Positions 43,172 to 54,421 of a stretch of 64,000 nt of DNA are shown here, in pieces. Position 1 is the stretch's first letter. Every line of letters begins with the position of its first letter. Under the pieces are notes generated by a model, which saw nothing but the letters and a program-made list of their open reading frames with translations, did no database searches and was not told the origin of the DNA. The position numbers and the translations under genes are program-made. The stretch is from Rachicladosporium sp. CCFEE 5018. Taxonomy: Eukaryota; Ascomycota; Dothideomycetes; Cladosporiales; Cladosporiaceae. The DNA lies in contig KZ111146.1 of assembly GCA_002077045.2 (NCBI GenBank), positions 1,597,549 through 1,661,548 of the forward strand. Direction: 5' to 3'.

Positions 43172-44178
43172 ATGGTCAACGCCTTTGCCCTCCTAGCCTT
43201 GCTGAGCACAGCAACCGCTCACTATACCTTCGACCGCCTCCAGGTGAATGGCGCTCAAGTTGGGAAGTCATGGCAATACATCCGCTCTCACACCCGGGGG
43301 TATAGTAAGTACCCCGTCGTGCCCCGCAACCCGTCGCAGAATTCCAAAGCCTAACGTACATCGATAGTGCCGACCAAGGGGAATGATACTCTGTCCAATG
43401 ACTTCAGATGCCAGCCTGGCTCGTCCGGATCTAACACGGATGTCTACACCGTGAAGCCTGGCGACAAGATCAGCTTCCTCGGAGCTTACGGCGTGACCTC
43501 AATCGAACATGTAAGGGATTCGTACGTAAGAGAGGTTCAGAGTACTGACACTTCCTTAGCCTGGCCCCGCGCAAGTATACATGTCCAAAGCTCCGTCCGG
43601 CAGCGTAAAAGAGTACGGTGGCTCCGGTGATTGGTTCAAGGTCCGCGAAGCTCTGTTCTGCTCGAGCCCGGGGAATGATGGCGCCCTGAAGGCAGCTTGG
43701 TGCACTTGGGGCCAGCCCGGCATCGAGTTCGAGATCCCCGATCGTCTGCCCAATGGCGAGTATCTAGTCCGCGTCGAGCATATTCCACTACACGGCGCTC
43801 AGGGCAAGCCTGGAGGTGGTAAGTCAGACACTCTTATGTCCTCTGACTACGTACACGTGCTGATATCACAATAAAGCTGAGTTCTACTACTCCTGCGGCC
43901 AGCTCAAGATCGAGGGTGCCAGCAGCTCTGCCTGGCTACCCACTCGCACCGCCAAGATTCCGGGCATGATCCAGCCTGGTGATGCTGCTGTCACCTTCAA
44001 CATTTGGACGACGGTCAAGAGCTATCCTGTCTCGCCAGGCTCGGAGCTCATCATCGGCGGCACCACATGGGGCACCGCGGACGGCTCCAGCAAGGGCGTT
44101 GTCAAGCAGTTGACAAAGCGTACTATTGGCATGGTCGGCAGCGCTGCCGTACGAGCTAGGTCTATGATCGGGTTGTAG
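43172..44178 (+). CDS. Lytic polysaccharide monooxygenase, family AA9 (formerly GH61)
   Basis: Secreted copper enzyme that oxidatively cleaves cellulose or hemicellulose. Exons 43172-43304, 43368-43510, 43560-43818 and 43877-44178 give 278 aa; the introns are 63, 49 and 58 bases, the last ending in AAG. The signal peptide ends ...TATA before His17 (HYTFDRLQVNG), the N-terminal His of the copper brace. The second brace His is His92 in SIEHPGPAQVYMSK, whose codon is the last of exon 2. PNGEYLVRVEHIPLH and AEFYYSCGQLKIEG, with the axial Tyr, follow. No CBM1 is attached. The C-terminus is a 60-residue Thr/Ser/Gly-rich extension. Confidence 0.9.
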
Positions 44179-44977
44179 GGATATTGAGGTGTTGTTGTGG
44201 GGTCTGGGAAGCGAGGCTCCAGTGGCTGTGTAGGCTTCATTCGATCCTTATTTGAACGACGTTTCTGCGTTCGTGGTGTCCCTGGTGCCTCGGATTAATG
44301 AATCGAAATATCGGGAAGCCGTGTTCCTTGAACTCCAATGCCATACCTAAAACCAAATTCGCCGCTGTGAGCCTGAGATGAAGGACCATCCTTTAGTCCA
44401 CGTCTGCTTCGGGTCATTGTCGTATAGTCGTTCATGTAAAGACGTTGCGATGTATTGAACCTCGATACGCTTTTGATGAATTCAGACTCTATAATTGATG
44501 AGTGTGGAATGTTCCATTAATGACTATATATATGCCGCCTACGACCCGAAGCGTTCTGGTCGCTCCTTCAGCATCCGGGTATACTGCATCGCTGCGACCA
44601 TGCTTCCCATACTACCTCCACGCCTCTCAAGTCGTCACTTCGTCATTCGAGCCGACCGTGCGAATCGCGTGTGTGTATGCGGGTCGCGGTCGGCTGAGTT
44701 AATATTACAGTACGAGATGACGCTGATCATCTCCTGAATCGTTTTGACGGTACGGCGAGAATTCGCTGTTATGTGTACCGCTGAGTTTCGATGTTATGTA
44801 GCGCGAGACGGATCTGCGCGATGTGATGCGCGCTGACGGCGGAGGTCCGCGTCCGACATTAGGCGCTGTCGATTGGCAATGTAAGAGCCGCGCTGACTTT
44901 CACCAGGCTGTTGGATAGCAGAGCCGCCATGATAAGTTCTCGACGGTGCGAGGTTGCAGTGTTGCTGTGTGTATCAC
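44179..44977. other. Convergent intergenic region, LPMO / Gln-rich gene
   Basis: About 800 bases between two 3' ends. Several short frames but none with coding character; no repeat or RNA gene seen. Confidence 0.45.
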
Positions 44978-46444
44978 TCACACGGCAGTCTGCTCGTCCC
45001 AAGTGTCGTTCAGCAGACCCTGCCAGTCACCCTCACCGGGCGTAAGCTGGCCACTGCTCGTTTCCTTGAAGGGGTCGAGCGTGAACGAGTCCTGGTAGCC
45101 ACCGAAGCCGTAGCCTGCAGGCGTGAACGGCGACATGACGCTGTCATTTGCAGGCGAGTTGGTGAACGCGCCATTGTTGTCGAGCATCGACATCGACAGA
45201 GTCTGATTCATGCCTTGCATGTGGTGCTGCGGCATGTTCACATAGCTGGGCGATGTGCCACCACTGCTACCCTTCGACTTGCCATTGGGGTTGTATGAGT
45301 AGAATGGCTGTTGGGCTGGTTTGCCATACTGCGTCTGCTGTTGCTGAGGTGGCATGAACATCGATGACAGGTTGAGGTCCGATGGTGCGCCGGCGAGCAA
45401 TTGCTGCGTCGACATTGGCAGTGTCGCGGACAATGGATCAAAATTGCCGTTGCCAAAGCCACCACCGCCGCCATTGAACGGCGATGGGAACGTTGCTTGC
45501 GAAGCCTGCTGTGAAGACGCTGAGCCTTGCTGTGCGGGTGCCTGCTGCGGCGACCTTTGCTTGAAAGCATGAGCCGTTGCAAGATTGGTGTGCGAACCAT
45601 TTCGCGACATGACGGGAGATCCATCATGGCTCGAGGTTGCTGGTCCTGTGTACGACACGGGCGTCGCAGGCGTGGCCTGCTGCAGTGGAAGTGACGCGCG
45701 TCGATCTTGAAACTTGACGTTGTCGACAGGGCTTTGTGTTGATCGAGGAAGCTTGAGATGAAGGCCATGATCCTTCGGTGTTGCGATCGAAGCCGACCGA
45801 GAGTGTTGTCCGGGTTGCATCGACTGCCCATGGTTGACTGGGTAGGGTGCTTGTCTGTAATTGGTCGGCGACCGACTTGTTTGCTGTGGCTGTTGTTGCT
45901 GCTGCTGTGGTTGCGGCGGCATCATTGGCGTATTGTTGAACGCATGCTGTTGCTGCTGAGGTATTTGACCTTGCGTTGGCATCTGCATCATGTTCGGGTT
46001 CATGAACTGGCTGATGTTGTTGAACTGATTGTTCTGCCATGCATCAGATACAGCCTGGCCGAGTGCACTACGCATGGCAACATGGTTGGTAAGGTAAGCA
46101 GCTAGTCGACGATCAAAGTCGGCATTCTGTGTCTGCAAGTGAGCAGTCAAGCGTCGGTACTGCATCGGAAGGTCGTCGTCCTCTTCTTCGTACATCTCCT
46201 CGTTGATGACATCGGCTTCGGTGACGCGGAGAGACCGGCCTGTTCGGCGCTTATGTATCTCTGAGGCACGCCTGGCCGACTCGATGCGAGCCTCTAGACT
46301 GCGGTCGCTTCGTCGCGAAGCGGCAATGTATGCTCTATTGCAATTGTCAGATCATGCGAAACAAGTCGTGGTCATTCCGAGATACACATACCTCTCTTGG
46401 TTCTCTTCATGTGTGCGCTCCGTCTTCACGGGCTTCGACGGCAT
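44978..46444 (-). CDS. Gln-rich fungal protein of unknown function, possible transcription co-regulator
   Basis: Exons 46392-46444 and 44978-46334 (57-base intron, GTATGT...ATAG) on the minus strand give 469 aa. The N-terminal 100 residues look strongly constrained: EENQERAYIAASRRSDRSL, then ASEIHKRRTGRSLRVTEADV and MYEEEDDDLPMQYRRL, predicted helical and charged. The rest is Gln/Pro/Ser/Asn-rich, with several poly-Gln runs around 45,880-45,960. The acidic tail ends GDWQGLLNDTWDEQTAV and could be an activation domain. No DNA-binding fold is recognised, so the regulatory role is inference from composition only. Confidence 0.78.
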
Positions 46445-49400
46445 TGTCCTGACTGCCGGCATGGCGGCTGCAATGAGCTTCAGGTCTTGTTGATGAGTAT
46501 GCGATGCACTTGTCGGCGAGTTTCGGCTGCTGATTACGTGACTCAGGATAATGAGTGAACGTTAAAGTTGATAACAATTGGAGAGTCGAGAGGTACGGGA
46601 GCAAAACTATTGGGTGAGAGAGAGAGGTCTCAGAAGTGTGGTGGCATATACGATCGTAGGGCAGAGGTAGGCCGGTCCAGATGGCTGAGCTGGATCGCAA
46701 GCGATCTGGCGGCGTGAGTGAAGCGGGGAAAAGCTGTCGGAGCTGCGTGTGGCGATAGACAGTCGAGTTCCTGCTGCTTGAGTCCGGTTTAACAAGACGT
46801 TGAATATCTGTCTAATAACAAATAGACGGAACAGACTGTATAATAGCAGGTCGTGGTGCGTGATCGAGGGCAGAGGAGAAAATATCACTGGCGAAATGCG
46901 TGATAAACCCGATCGCATTGCGGATCGCCCTCCGTCGGGGAGGTGGCATCTGTGCAGTGCACACTCCACCGCCACGGAGGATAGCTCCCTTAGCGCCATC
47001 GTACACGCCAGCGATTGGCTGCATGAGATCGGATTGACAGCGTGCGTGCGAGGGGGCCGTGTCCCTTTCTTGACAAGCGTGAGATCGCTAGGGCCTCCGA
47101 TCGCCTGAAATCTGCAGAAGTGCCGCGCCTGTTGTGAGCTGCTGCATTGAGACAAGTGTCGATCGCTCGCTGTCTATAGCCTCTTTTGCGTCGTTACACT
47201 GGGCGAGTGTTTTTCTCGTGCTGGTGAGCAGCCTTTACAGTGACAGTACACAGGCATTCTATGATTGTGATGCTGTCGGAGTGGTGGTCCCTCTGAAGTT
47301 CGCACATCGTCAGACTGACGCAAGGGCGGTTGAGCCGTCCGAGGTGAGACGCGGTACGGTTGTAGCCAGAAATTCAGAATTCCAATTACCGCACACATCC
47401 GGCTAGCCACGTCCCGGGGTGATTCCTAACATCGCACCATGTTCGTCACCAGCGAGCGCTTGTCCACCAAGCCTCGGCCACGGTCGTAGACCCGGTGGAA
47501 GCCCTGGTGGCATTCTTAGTAACGCCTTGCTTTGCATCTGTCTGTTGATCAGTATGTTCATGGCTTGCTGTGTGCAAGACACGCTGGCGCGCTGTCACCA
47601 GGGCAGCATCTCAATGACCCATTGGTAAGTAGGTGTGAAGTATAACTTGCAAGATATTACCTTACACGTCAATGTGACCACCTCCAAGCAGCTACATCGT
47701 GTGGCACATGCACGACAGCGCGCTCCAGAGGCAAACTGCCACAAATCGATCCCGCACTGGCTGAAAGTTCAGAATTCACCGATTAGCCTTGACGCTAGGA
47801 TCTGGCGCTAGAGAACTTAATCTGGGTAGCGCCTTCCTCGTCACGCCGTTATCGTTTGCGAGATTTCGCTCGGAGACTACAGAACCCGCTTTAATGACAT
47901 ACCTTGCTCGCTGCGCTTGATCATCATCAGGCTTACAGGCCGCTGTAGGAGAGCGCTCCGCCAGATGACAGCTCTCGCGCGATGCCATACCCTGAATCTA
48001 CCGGAGCTGTGTTCGAGACGAGAATGTGGTCGTACACTGAGCCATGTCAAGTCGCTAGGTATTGCAATACATTCGCGATACGCTTCGTGTGACACAGCGC
48101 ACGCCTCGCATGACGATAGGGGCATCTCTGCGCCAGCGTTCGCTAATCTGCCAGATTAGCGAGACGGCAGCGTGCAGCGATCAAACACTCACGAATGCAC
48201 GGCCGAGCCGTGTCTGTAATAGATTCAGATCCAGTCCAGACCGTTTGACGTTGACCAGTCACTACTGTCGCCCATCTCGATTGCGCCAGCGCTCCTCTCA
48301 TGCGGGTGTGCGCCAACTCAAGCAATGGGACGACCCTGAGGTTTGGATAATTCGTATCGGGTACCGAGATGGTTTGATAAGACGACTGTGCGAGCCGAAA
48401 GGGCCAGCTCAAAGACTTCTGCTGCATCCTCTGATCAGACCCCTCCTCGTCACTAACAAACATTTCTCCGTGCTGCCTTGCAAGGCCGAACTATTGGTAG
48501 ATCTGCGGAGAACGGTTATGGCGGCATGGGCGTGCGTCGCATGGGCACCAGTGCTGGCCCACGCTGCCAGCCTTGGCAAATGTTCTACCTGGATACGTGA
48601 AGAAGGTACTCCTTAATCATCAGATCGATGATTGACAACATGCACGATCGACGTGTTTACACGGGGAAGTCGGGATCCAGGACAGTGTGCAGCGGAAAGA
48701 TCACACGTATTGAAGGCTGTTGCCATAATCACATGGAAGAGCGCCGAACGGACTCGACTCCGCGAATTTCTGTAACTACATTGGTGGACTTTCTGCACTT
48801 TCACTGCTTCTGCTCCCTACATATGACCGAGGGCAGCCAATGGAGGGGCACGCTGTTGGTATCTTGTCTACTGAAGATTGTTGGGATCACTGCTTGGCAA
48901 AGTTTACATGGTATCCCGTGAACATGTCTGAGCTGCGGCTCTGCTGCCGTCAAGCTCCCTCATGCGTCGCACGCGGGCGAGTGATCGATGAGTGGCAGGG
49001 AGTGTACCACGCTCCTGGCTTGCATTGACTTCTTTCGAAGCCCTCATTTCTGTTGAGCATGCATGGCGTGCTGGGCTTGAAGCCACGGTTTAAACCCTGA
49101 TCCACCTCAAAGGTAAAGCTGCAGTGCACACAGCAGCCCTTGCGGGATCGTATCTGAGTCTTATCTCTGTGCTACAGCTGTGCGAGGCAAGGCTCTGGGT
49201 GGGGCGATCTTGTGGTCTAACGTGATATGAAGTCACGTTTGCATCTGGTGTTACCCACGATCGGACTCCACTGCCGGGATTGTCGTTATCTAGGAGCGTG
49301 TGTGCGACACGATCAATCTCGACATGGAATTGCTGTTCCCCTCGATCTAGTCGCTAGGAAGCCCTTGCCTCAGCCACTGGCAACCACTCCGCAAGCAGAT

Positions 49401-50808
49401 CACTAGCAGTAAGCGTGCCCGGGGTACATTACATNNNNNNNNNNNNNNNNNNNNNNNNNNNNNNNNNNNNNNNNNNNNNNNNNNNNNNNNNNNNNNNNNN
49501 NNNNNNNNNNNNNNNNNNNNNNNNNNNNNNNNNNGTTCTTCAAAGGTTGCACCGCTGCCCGAGTGCGGCTAAGCGATATACTCACGGGCCGGGCGCCTAT
49601 CTTGAAAGACGACACCACAGATCTTGCAACATGGGAACGACAGCCCAGCCGCTGGCGAGCTGCATGCCTTGAGCGTTGATTTGCAACCTACCCGTGCCTC
49701 CCCGCAGCGATGTGACCGGCGAAGTGCAGATCTGCAGGGATCTCGCGAACGTGCATCAAATACGAACGTCACATCTGTTGTAAGCATGTTTGCGCCAAGT
49801 AAGATCTACGGCAAACCTTTTAGTCCTCAGTGCAAGACTGGTCTGATCGAGCATGCGAGCATCAAAGAGTTAACTGTAAACCTGCATCCTCGAACTTGAA
49901 CGATCCCTATCACCCGTGGCAAACATTGCAAGTGCAGTCTTGCAGCGGCCCACATGCCTGCGGGTGCGTCACGGCAGGCAGGGCGGAAATACCTCACCTG
50001 CATGCTCCTATGTAGCCCGCGTGCCATACTTAGAGTACCCGTCCTGGAACGCACTTACCCTTGTAGGCATGTCGAAGAGCCAGGTAGGGAGAGCCACTCG
50101 GCCGTTGTCGGGAATTCTCTCGGCCTCGCAAATCCCTATCCTCATGAATCTGGGACTTCCTTTACTTTCTGCCATGGCAGAGACCAATCCCCGCTCGAAT
50201 TACTCGTAGCGCGTGTGACACATTTCTCCCGCGTGCGAAGCGAATCGCAAAGCAAGGCGTTCGGTGCGCGCCTAGAAGGTACGTAGATCTACGACCCCGC
50301 GATCCCTGTCAATGGCGCGGCCCTTTGACAGATTAGTTACAGGGTAAACCCTTGCCTGGTCGAATGCGTGTTGCGCCATCCGAGCATTTCTCATATACAA
50401 TGACATGGGAAATGTCCAAGCGAGATGGGGATCTCTGCGCCTACCCGAGGTTACGCCATCCCAGATACCGATGTGCGGCACGAGCAATCACCATACCCTG
50501 GGTGCACTCGCCAATGCCGTCGCAAACATTGCAGCGTGTGCCCGAACGCCCGCCACGGCGAATACACTTTGCCATGATGTTTTCAATACTACCGGAGTGC
50601 GCATATCGGGGTCGGCGAGTTGGGGAATGAGCCGGCAATGCGATCTGCACGAGTATGGTGATCACACTTGGTTACTGGCATTAGCGAGCGAACACCATGG
50701 ACATTCCTTTTCTGCCATACACTCGGCCTTTTCTCCGTGCCGCTGGCTTGCGTACCTCAGCATCCGTAGCCAATTTGGTCCGTCCCATTTGCAGCATCGA
50801 ATCCCACT
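46445..50808. other. Gene-poor region with an assembly gap
   Basis: About 4.4 kb. Frames are numerous but short and dense in Cys/Arg/His, as expected by chance at this base composition; the longest (48,062-48,616 plus, 184 codons; 50,405-51,070 plus, reaching into the RRM gene) have no recognisable motif. No terminal repeats, long inverted repeats, transposase motifs or AT-rich mutated elements were seen by eye. The N run at 49,435-49,534 lies inside it. Confidence 0.5.
49435..49534. other. Run of exactly 100 N (scaffold gap)
   Basis: One hundred unresolved bases. A round 100 is the usual placeholder for a gap of unknown size, so distances and even adjacency across it are not proven. It separates the first copy of the duplicated segment from the second. 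Confidence 0.98.
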
Positions 50809-52108
50809 TCATGCTCTTGTGGAGGTGCTGCCGTTCGCGATGATGGGCCCAGCATTGCTATCACTTCTGCTAAGCGATGTGCCGTTGCTGCGCGCGCGTA
50901 AGGCACTGCTTGCGGCGTTCGATGAGCTGGCGTCGGAGCACCCATTCCGCTGGGCAACCATAGAGACAGGCACCGAATCTCTGTCGCCACGTACACTCAA
51001 CCGTAAGTCCTTGAAATTCCGGCCATCATACATGGTGATGGCTTTGGCCGCGTCTACAGACGAGGTGTAATGGACTGTAGCACGACCCTTCGATCTCCCC
51101 GTCCTGGCGTCCTTTTGTAGCTCACACCGAGTGATGGTACCAGCATGCGAGAAGAAGTCCTTGACTTCTCTGGTACTCGCGCTGAAGGCAATACCGCTGA
51201 CGAAGATGCCGCGCTGCTCAATCCTGACGACCCCCTGACTCGCATTGACTAGCGTTCCTCTAGGGGTGGCCATGTACACTGGAGTTGGCTGTGCTGTACT
51301 TCTCGATTGAATCGCTTGCCTGGTCTGTAGCACGATGGACCTGATACACTCTTGAGCGCTGGGAGCCGCGTTTTGAATAAGCTCTGCAAGTCTCTGCTTT
51401 GCAGTCGCAGCCATTGCTTCATCCGGGCCGTAAGCAACACGGCAAAGTCTCACAATGACTGCACGCTGGGGGCTGACCTGCAAAGCCGTGATCCCATCAG
51501 CGAGGCTATCCACATCCGCAGAACTGGGCGACGTGTCGGGAGTCGGTGGGTAACGACTCCTGTCCTGGAAATTTACGCTTGGCTGCGACCAGCCACTGGG
51601 AGATGCTACACCTACGGGTGCGTTCGGAGGGGTGCGCAATAGTTCGGCGGCCTGCCTTGCCGATGCCAGCCGACATGTGCGGAAGTCCGCACTGCAGGTA
51701 CATCGCAATGGTCTATTGTGGGCGCCCTCTTTGTAGAGGTGAATCTGCGAATTATTCTCACCAAGCTCTCTGTACAAGCCGCCTGGAATCGGATCAGTAA
51801 AAGAATGAACACGTACTGTCCCTACTCACCAAATATGCGTAGTGCTTCTTCAGCGCGATGTATGCCTTTGATCCAGCCGACGGCGGCACCACCCTGAGCG
51901 CGTGGCAGATCGACCCACACACCATGCGATGCGTGCTTTCGAACAAGATCTTTGAGGCCCTTCCAATCACACTCTCTGGGAAGCTTGAGCCAGTCAGCGA
52001 GTGACTGCCTTGAATGCTTTGATACACACTAACGCCGCAAACAGTCATAAAGAACTTTTCGTCGGTCTCCGATCGACCGGCGGATGTTACACTAGGGGCG
52101 CTCGCCAT
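50809..52108 (-). CDS. RNA-binding protein with RRM domain(s); 5' structure tentative
   Basis: The secure part is 50809-51782 with exon 51830-52028 before it (47-base intron, GTGAGT...CCAG). The canonical RRM is near the C-terminus: RNP2 IFVSGIAF and RNP1 KGRATVHY, with helix TREVKDFFSHAG. The upstream exon, in a frame that differs from the longest open frame there, encodes DWKGLKDLVRKHASHGVWV and then GGAAVGWIKGIHRAEEALRIF, which resembles the middle and end of another RRM lacking a clear RNP2. A first exon at 52091-52108 joined over a 62-base intron keeps the frame and gives 396 aa, but is a guess. RNA target unknown. Confidence 0.68.
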
Positions 52109-53485
52109 CGGTATGCAGGATATTGGTTACGCTGAGTAGACAGATCGAACGACGGTTGCACAACGCAGACGCACAGCATTCCACGATCCTCAATGGCAGG
52201 GGCATGTAACAAAGCGAAAAGGAGTCTGTCGTGTACGACCAAGTGAATGATCCGGGTTGGCGGACTAGTGCTCTACCCGTGGTGACACCAGCAATCTTAT
52301 AGTAGATTTCTTGCCTGAGTGATGCTCGAGCCGAAGTCTACGAGGCGAATGTGGCGCCGCGACCAATGCAGTCTCTACAGGTTGGAGCAGACATGAAGGG
52401 CTGTTGATCTCGCGGAAGCAGGTGAAGAGCCCGTACCGTAGCTTTGCATCGGTATGTGAAATTGCGACATCGAGGTTCACCAATTACGACTCTTCCAGCT
52501 GTCACTTGCACGTACCTTCTGTAAAGGTCCACAGAGGCTTCGTCCCTGGACAATGTAAATTCCTGCATAGCCGGACTGTGAGGGACCCGCAACCCACGCG
52601 CCTGCGGGCCGATCGTAGAATCGGTAGCATGCTCACGTTCCCAGTGGTGGTCATTGGGCCGGCGACAGTAATCTGGCTGCATCATAGCCACGCTGGATGA
52701 CAGATATTGCTCAGACGCAGGCCCCGGCACACTCGCATGCAGGCGCAAGAGTTTGAGATGGAGGCTTCGGCGTGCATTCGGCAATAGAGCGGCAATTCCG
52801 AGAACATCTCGCCTGACAAGGCCTGCGGTTTGCTTCACATACATGTCACTTTTGCGACTCGTACTAGCCGCTCTAGCGATGGGCCGTAGGATATGTATCC
52901 CAATTTGTGCCTTAGCCTGACCCGGAAACCATAGTTGTCGCCGGACGAGCGCCGGGCCAGGGCGCAGAGCCACTCGTTGACTCCCTAGTAGACAGCGTGC
53001 CAACCGCGTGCCAACCGAGTCTAGAGGTCCGTCGACTCGGAGGGTTTAGCCGGCCTACCAATGGTGCCGCCTGCACAGCTCGCTTCGATACATACGCGTC
53101 GCTAATGTGTTTGTCGCATCTCAAAGGGCCAATGCGTCCTCAACACCAGCTCCTAGAGCTGACCTGGACGCCAATGTCGCATCGGCGTCATTCCCGCGAC
53201 GTGAAACAGTGTCTGCGCTGCTCTTGTGTTCCTTAGCTACTCGACAAGATCATCGTGATGGTGATGTTGTAGACGGAATTGCTTATAAATGTATGATACG
53301 ACCATTAACTTAGATGACGGGAAGTTCGCCTGCCGAGCAAATGCCATCTTCAGCGCGCTTCCTGGAAGGCGCGACAACCCCACCTTGTGCAACATCTGAC
53401 TTCACCGGCAATACTGACCTCACAATCATCGATCACGCACATTCAAGCCGATCACATACCTCCGCTCCGATCACACACATCCACC
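52109..53485. other. Intergenic region, RRM gene to HIT gene
   Basis: About 1.4 kb. The longest frame (52,338-53,003 minus, 221 codons) has no family features and is judged chance. The region holds both promoters of this divergent pair; nothing specific was recognised. Confidence 0.42.
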
Positions 53486-54115
53486 ATGGCTGCCTCATGT
53501 ATCTTCTGCAAGATCATCAAAGGTGATCGCGCCCGCCACGCGACATGTGTGGCTTACACTAAGTCATCTCGATGCAGGCGAGATCCCATCTATGAAGGTT
53601 TTCGAGAGCGATAGGACGTTTGCCTTCCTCGACATCAACCCTCTCAGCTATGGGCATGCGGTAGGGATTTCTACTCTTCACTTTATACTCACGCTCACTC
53701 TCATGAACCTCAGCTCGTTATACCGAAGTTTCATGGTAAGATCCAATCCACCGTTGCCGCCTACGTCTGCCGTGCTCATCATCTAACCTGCGAGGCAGGC
53801 GCAAGACTTGCAGACATCCCCGACGATAGCCTGCAAGAGCTATTGCCGGTGGCAAAGAAGATTGCCTTAGCCTCAGGCGCAGAGAATTACAATATCCTGC
53901 AGAACAACGGAAAACTGGCCCATCAGGTCGTTGATCACGTACATGGTCTGCTCAGCCTCGTTACCCAGTCAGGAGATGTCAATACTGACTTGCATGAAGT
54001 GCATATGATCCCGAAGCCGAACGAACAGGAAGGCTTAGGGATTAATTGGCCGCAACAGAGCGTGAGCAAGGACAAGCTTACGAAGCTACTGGAGGAGCTG
54101 AAGGCGAAGATGTAG
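53486..54115 (+). CDS. HNT1: HIT-family nucleotide hydrolase (HNT1-like)
   Basis: Histidine-triad protein of the Hint/HNT1 group, which hydrolyses AMP-lysine and related phosphoramidates. Five exons: 53486-53522, 53578-53660, 53714-53735, 53799-53945 and 54000-54115, giving 134 aa. The family order is complete: CIFCKIIKGEIPS, FAFLDINPLSYGHALVIPKFHG, LADIPDDSLQELLPV, NYNILQNNGKLAHQVVDH and, only after removal of the last intron, the triad HVHVHMIPKP. That intron (53,946-53,999) is 54 bases without a stop, has donor GTCTGC and acceptor AAG, and contains TACTGAC; left in, the triad would be broken by 18 residues. Convergent with TRM10 copy 2. Confidence 0.9.
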
Positions 54116-54421
54116 GCGTGTGTGTGCTGGAGGAGTTTGGCTGGAGTTCCGATGTGGATGGCTTCACCAACGACATGACAGGAGAGGTTGAGCTGTACTT
54201 GTCGATACATGCTGTGAAACATGGCCCTGCATATCGAGCTCGAGCCGCTGTCCACTCATCACCGATGCAATTTCGTTCATCGATACTGGAAAGAGAGTCA
54301 TTGAACACTGTCCCGACGGTGGAAAGTTTGCTCATGTCTAGTCCGCTGGAGATTAACGACACATGACTCGAGCATGCCAAACTCTGCAAACCAGGGACCA
54401 GGGAAAGGCGAATGTAGTCCA
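54116..54421. other. Convergent intergenic region, HIT gene / TRM10 copy 2
   Basis: About 300 bases between two stop codons. Nothing recognised. Whether copy 1 of the segment also carries this stretch cannot be seen, because copy 1 is cut at window base 1. Confidence 0.45.

Noticed and set aside
48062..48616. 184-codon plus-strand frame in the gene-poor island
   Set aside because: No recognisable domain, biased composition; not reported as a gene.
50405..51070. 221-codon plus-strand frame overlapping the RRM gene
   Set aside because: Overlaps the canonical RRM exon in antisense and has no recognisable motif.
52338..53003. 221-codon minus-strand frame
   Set aside because: Arg/Cys/His-rich composition typical of chance frames; no motif, no splice context.
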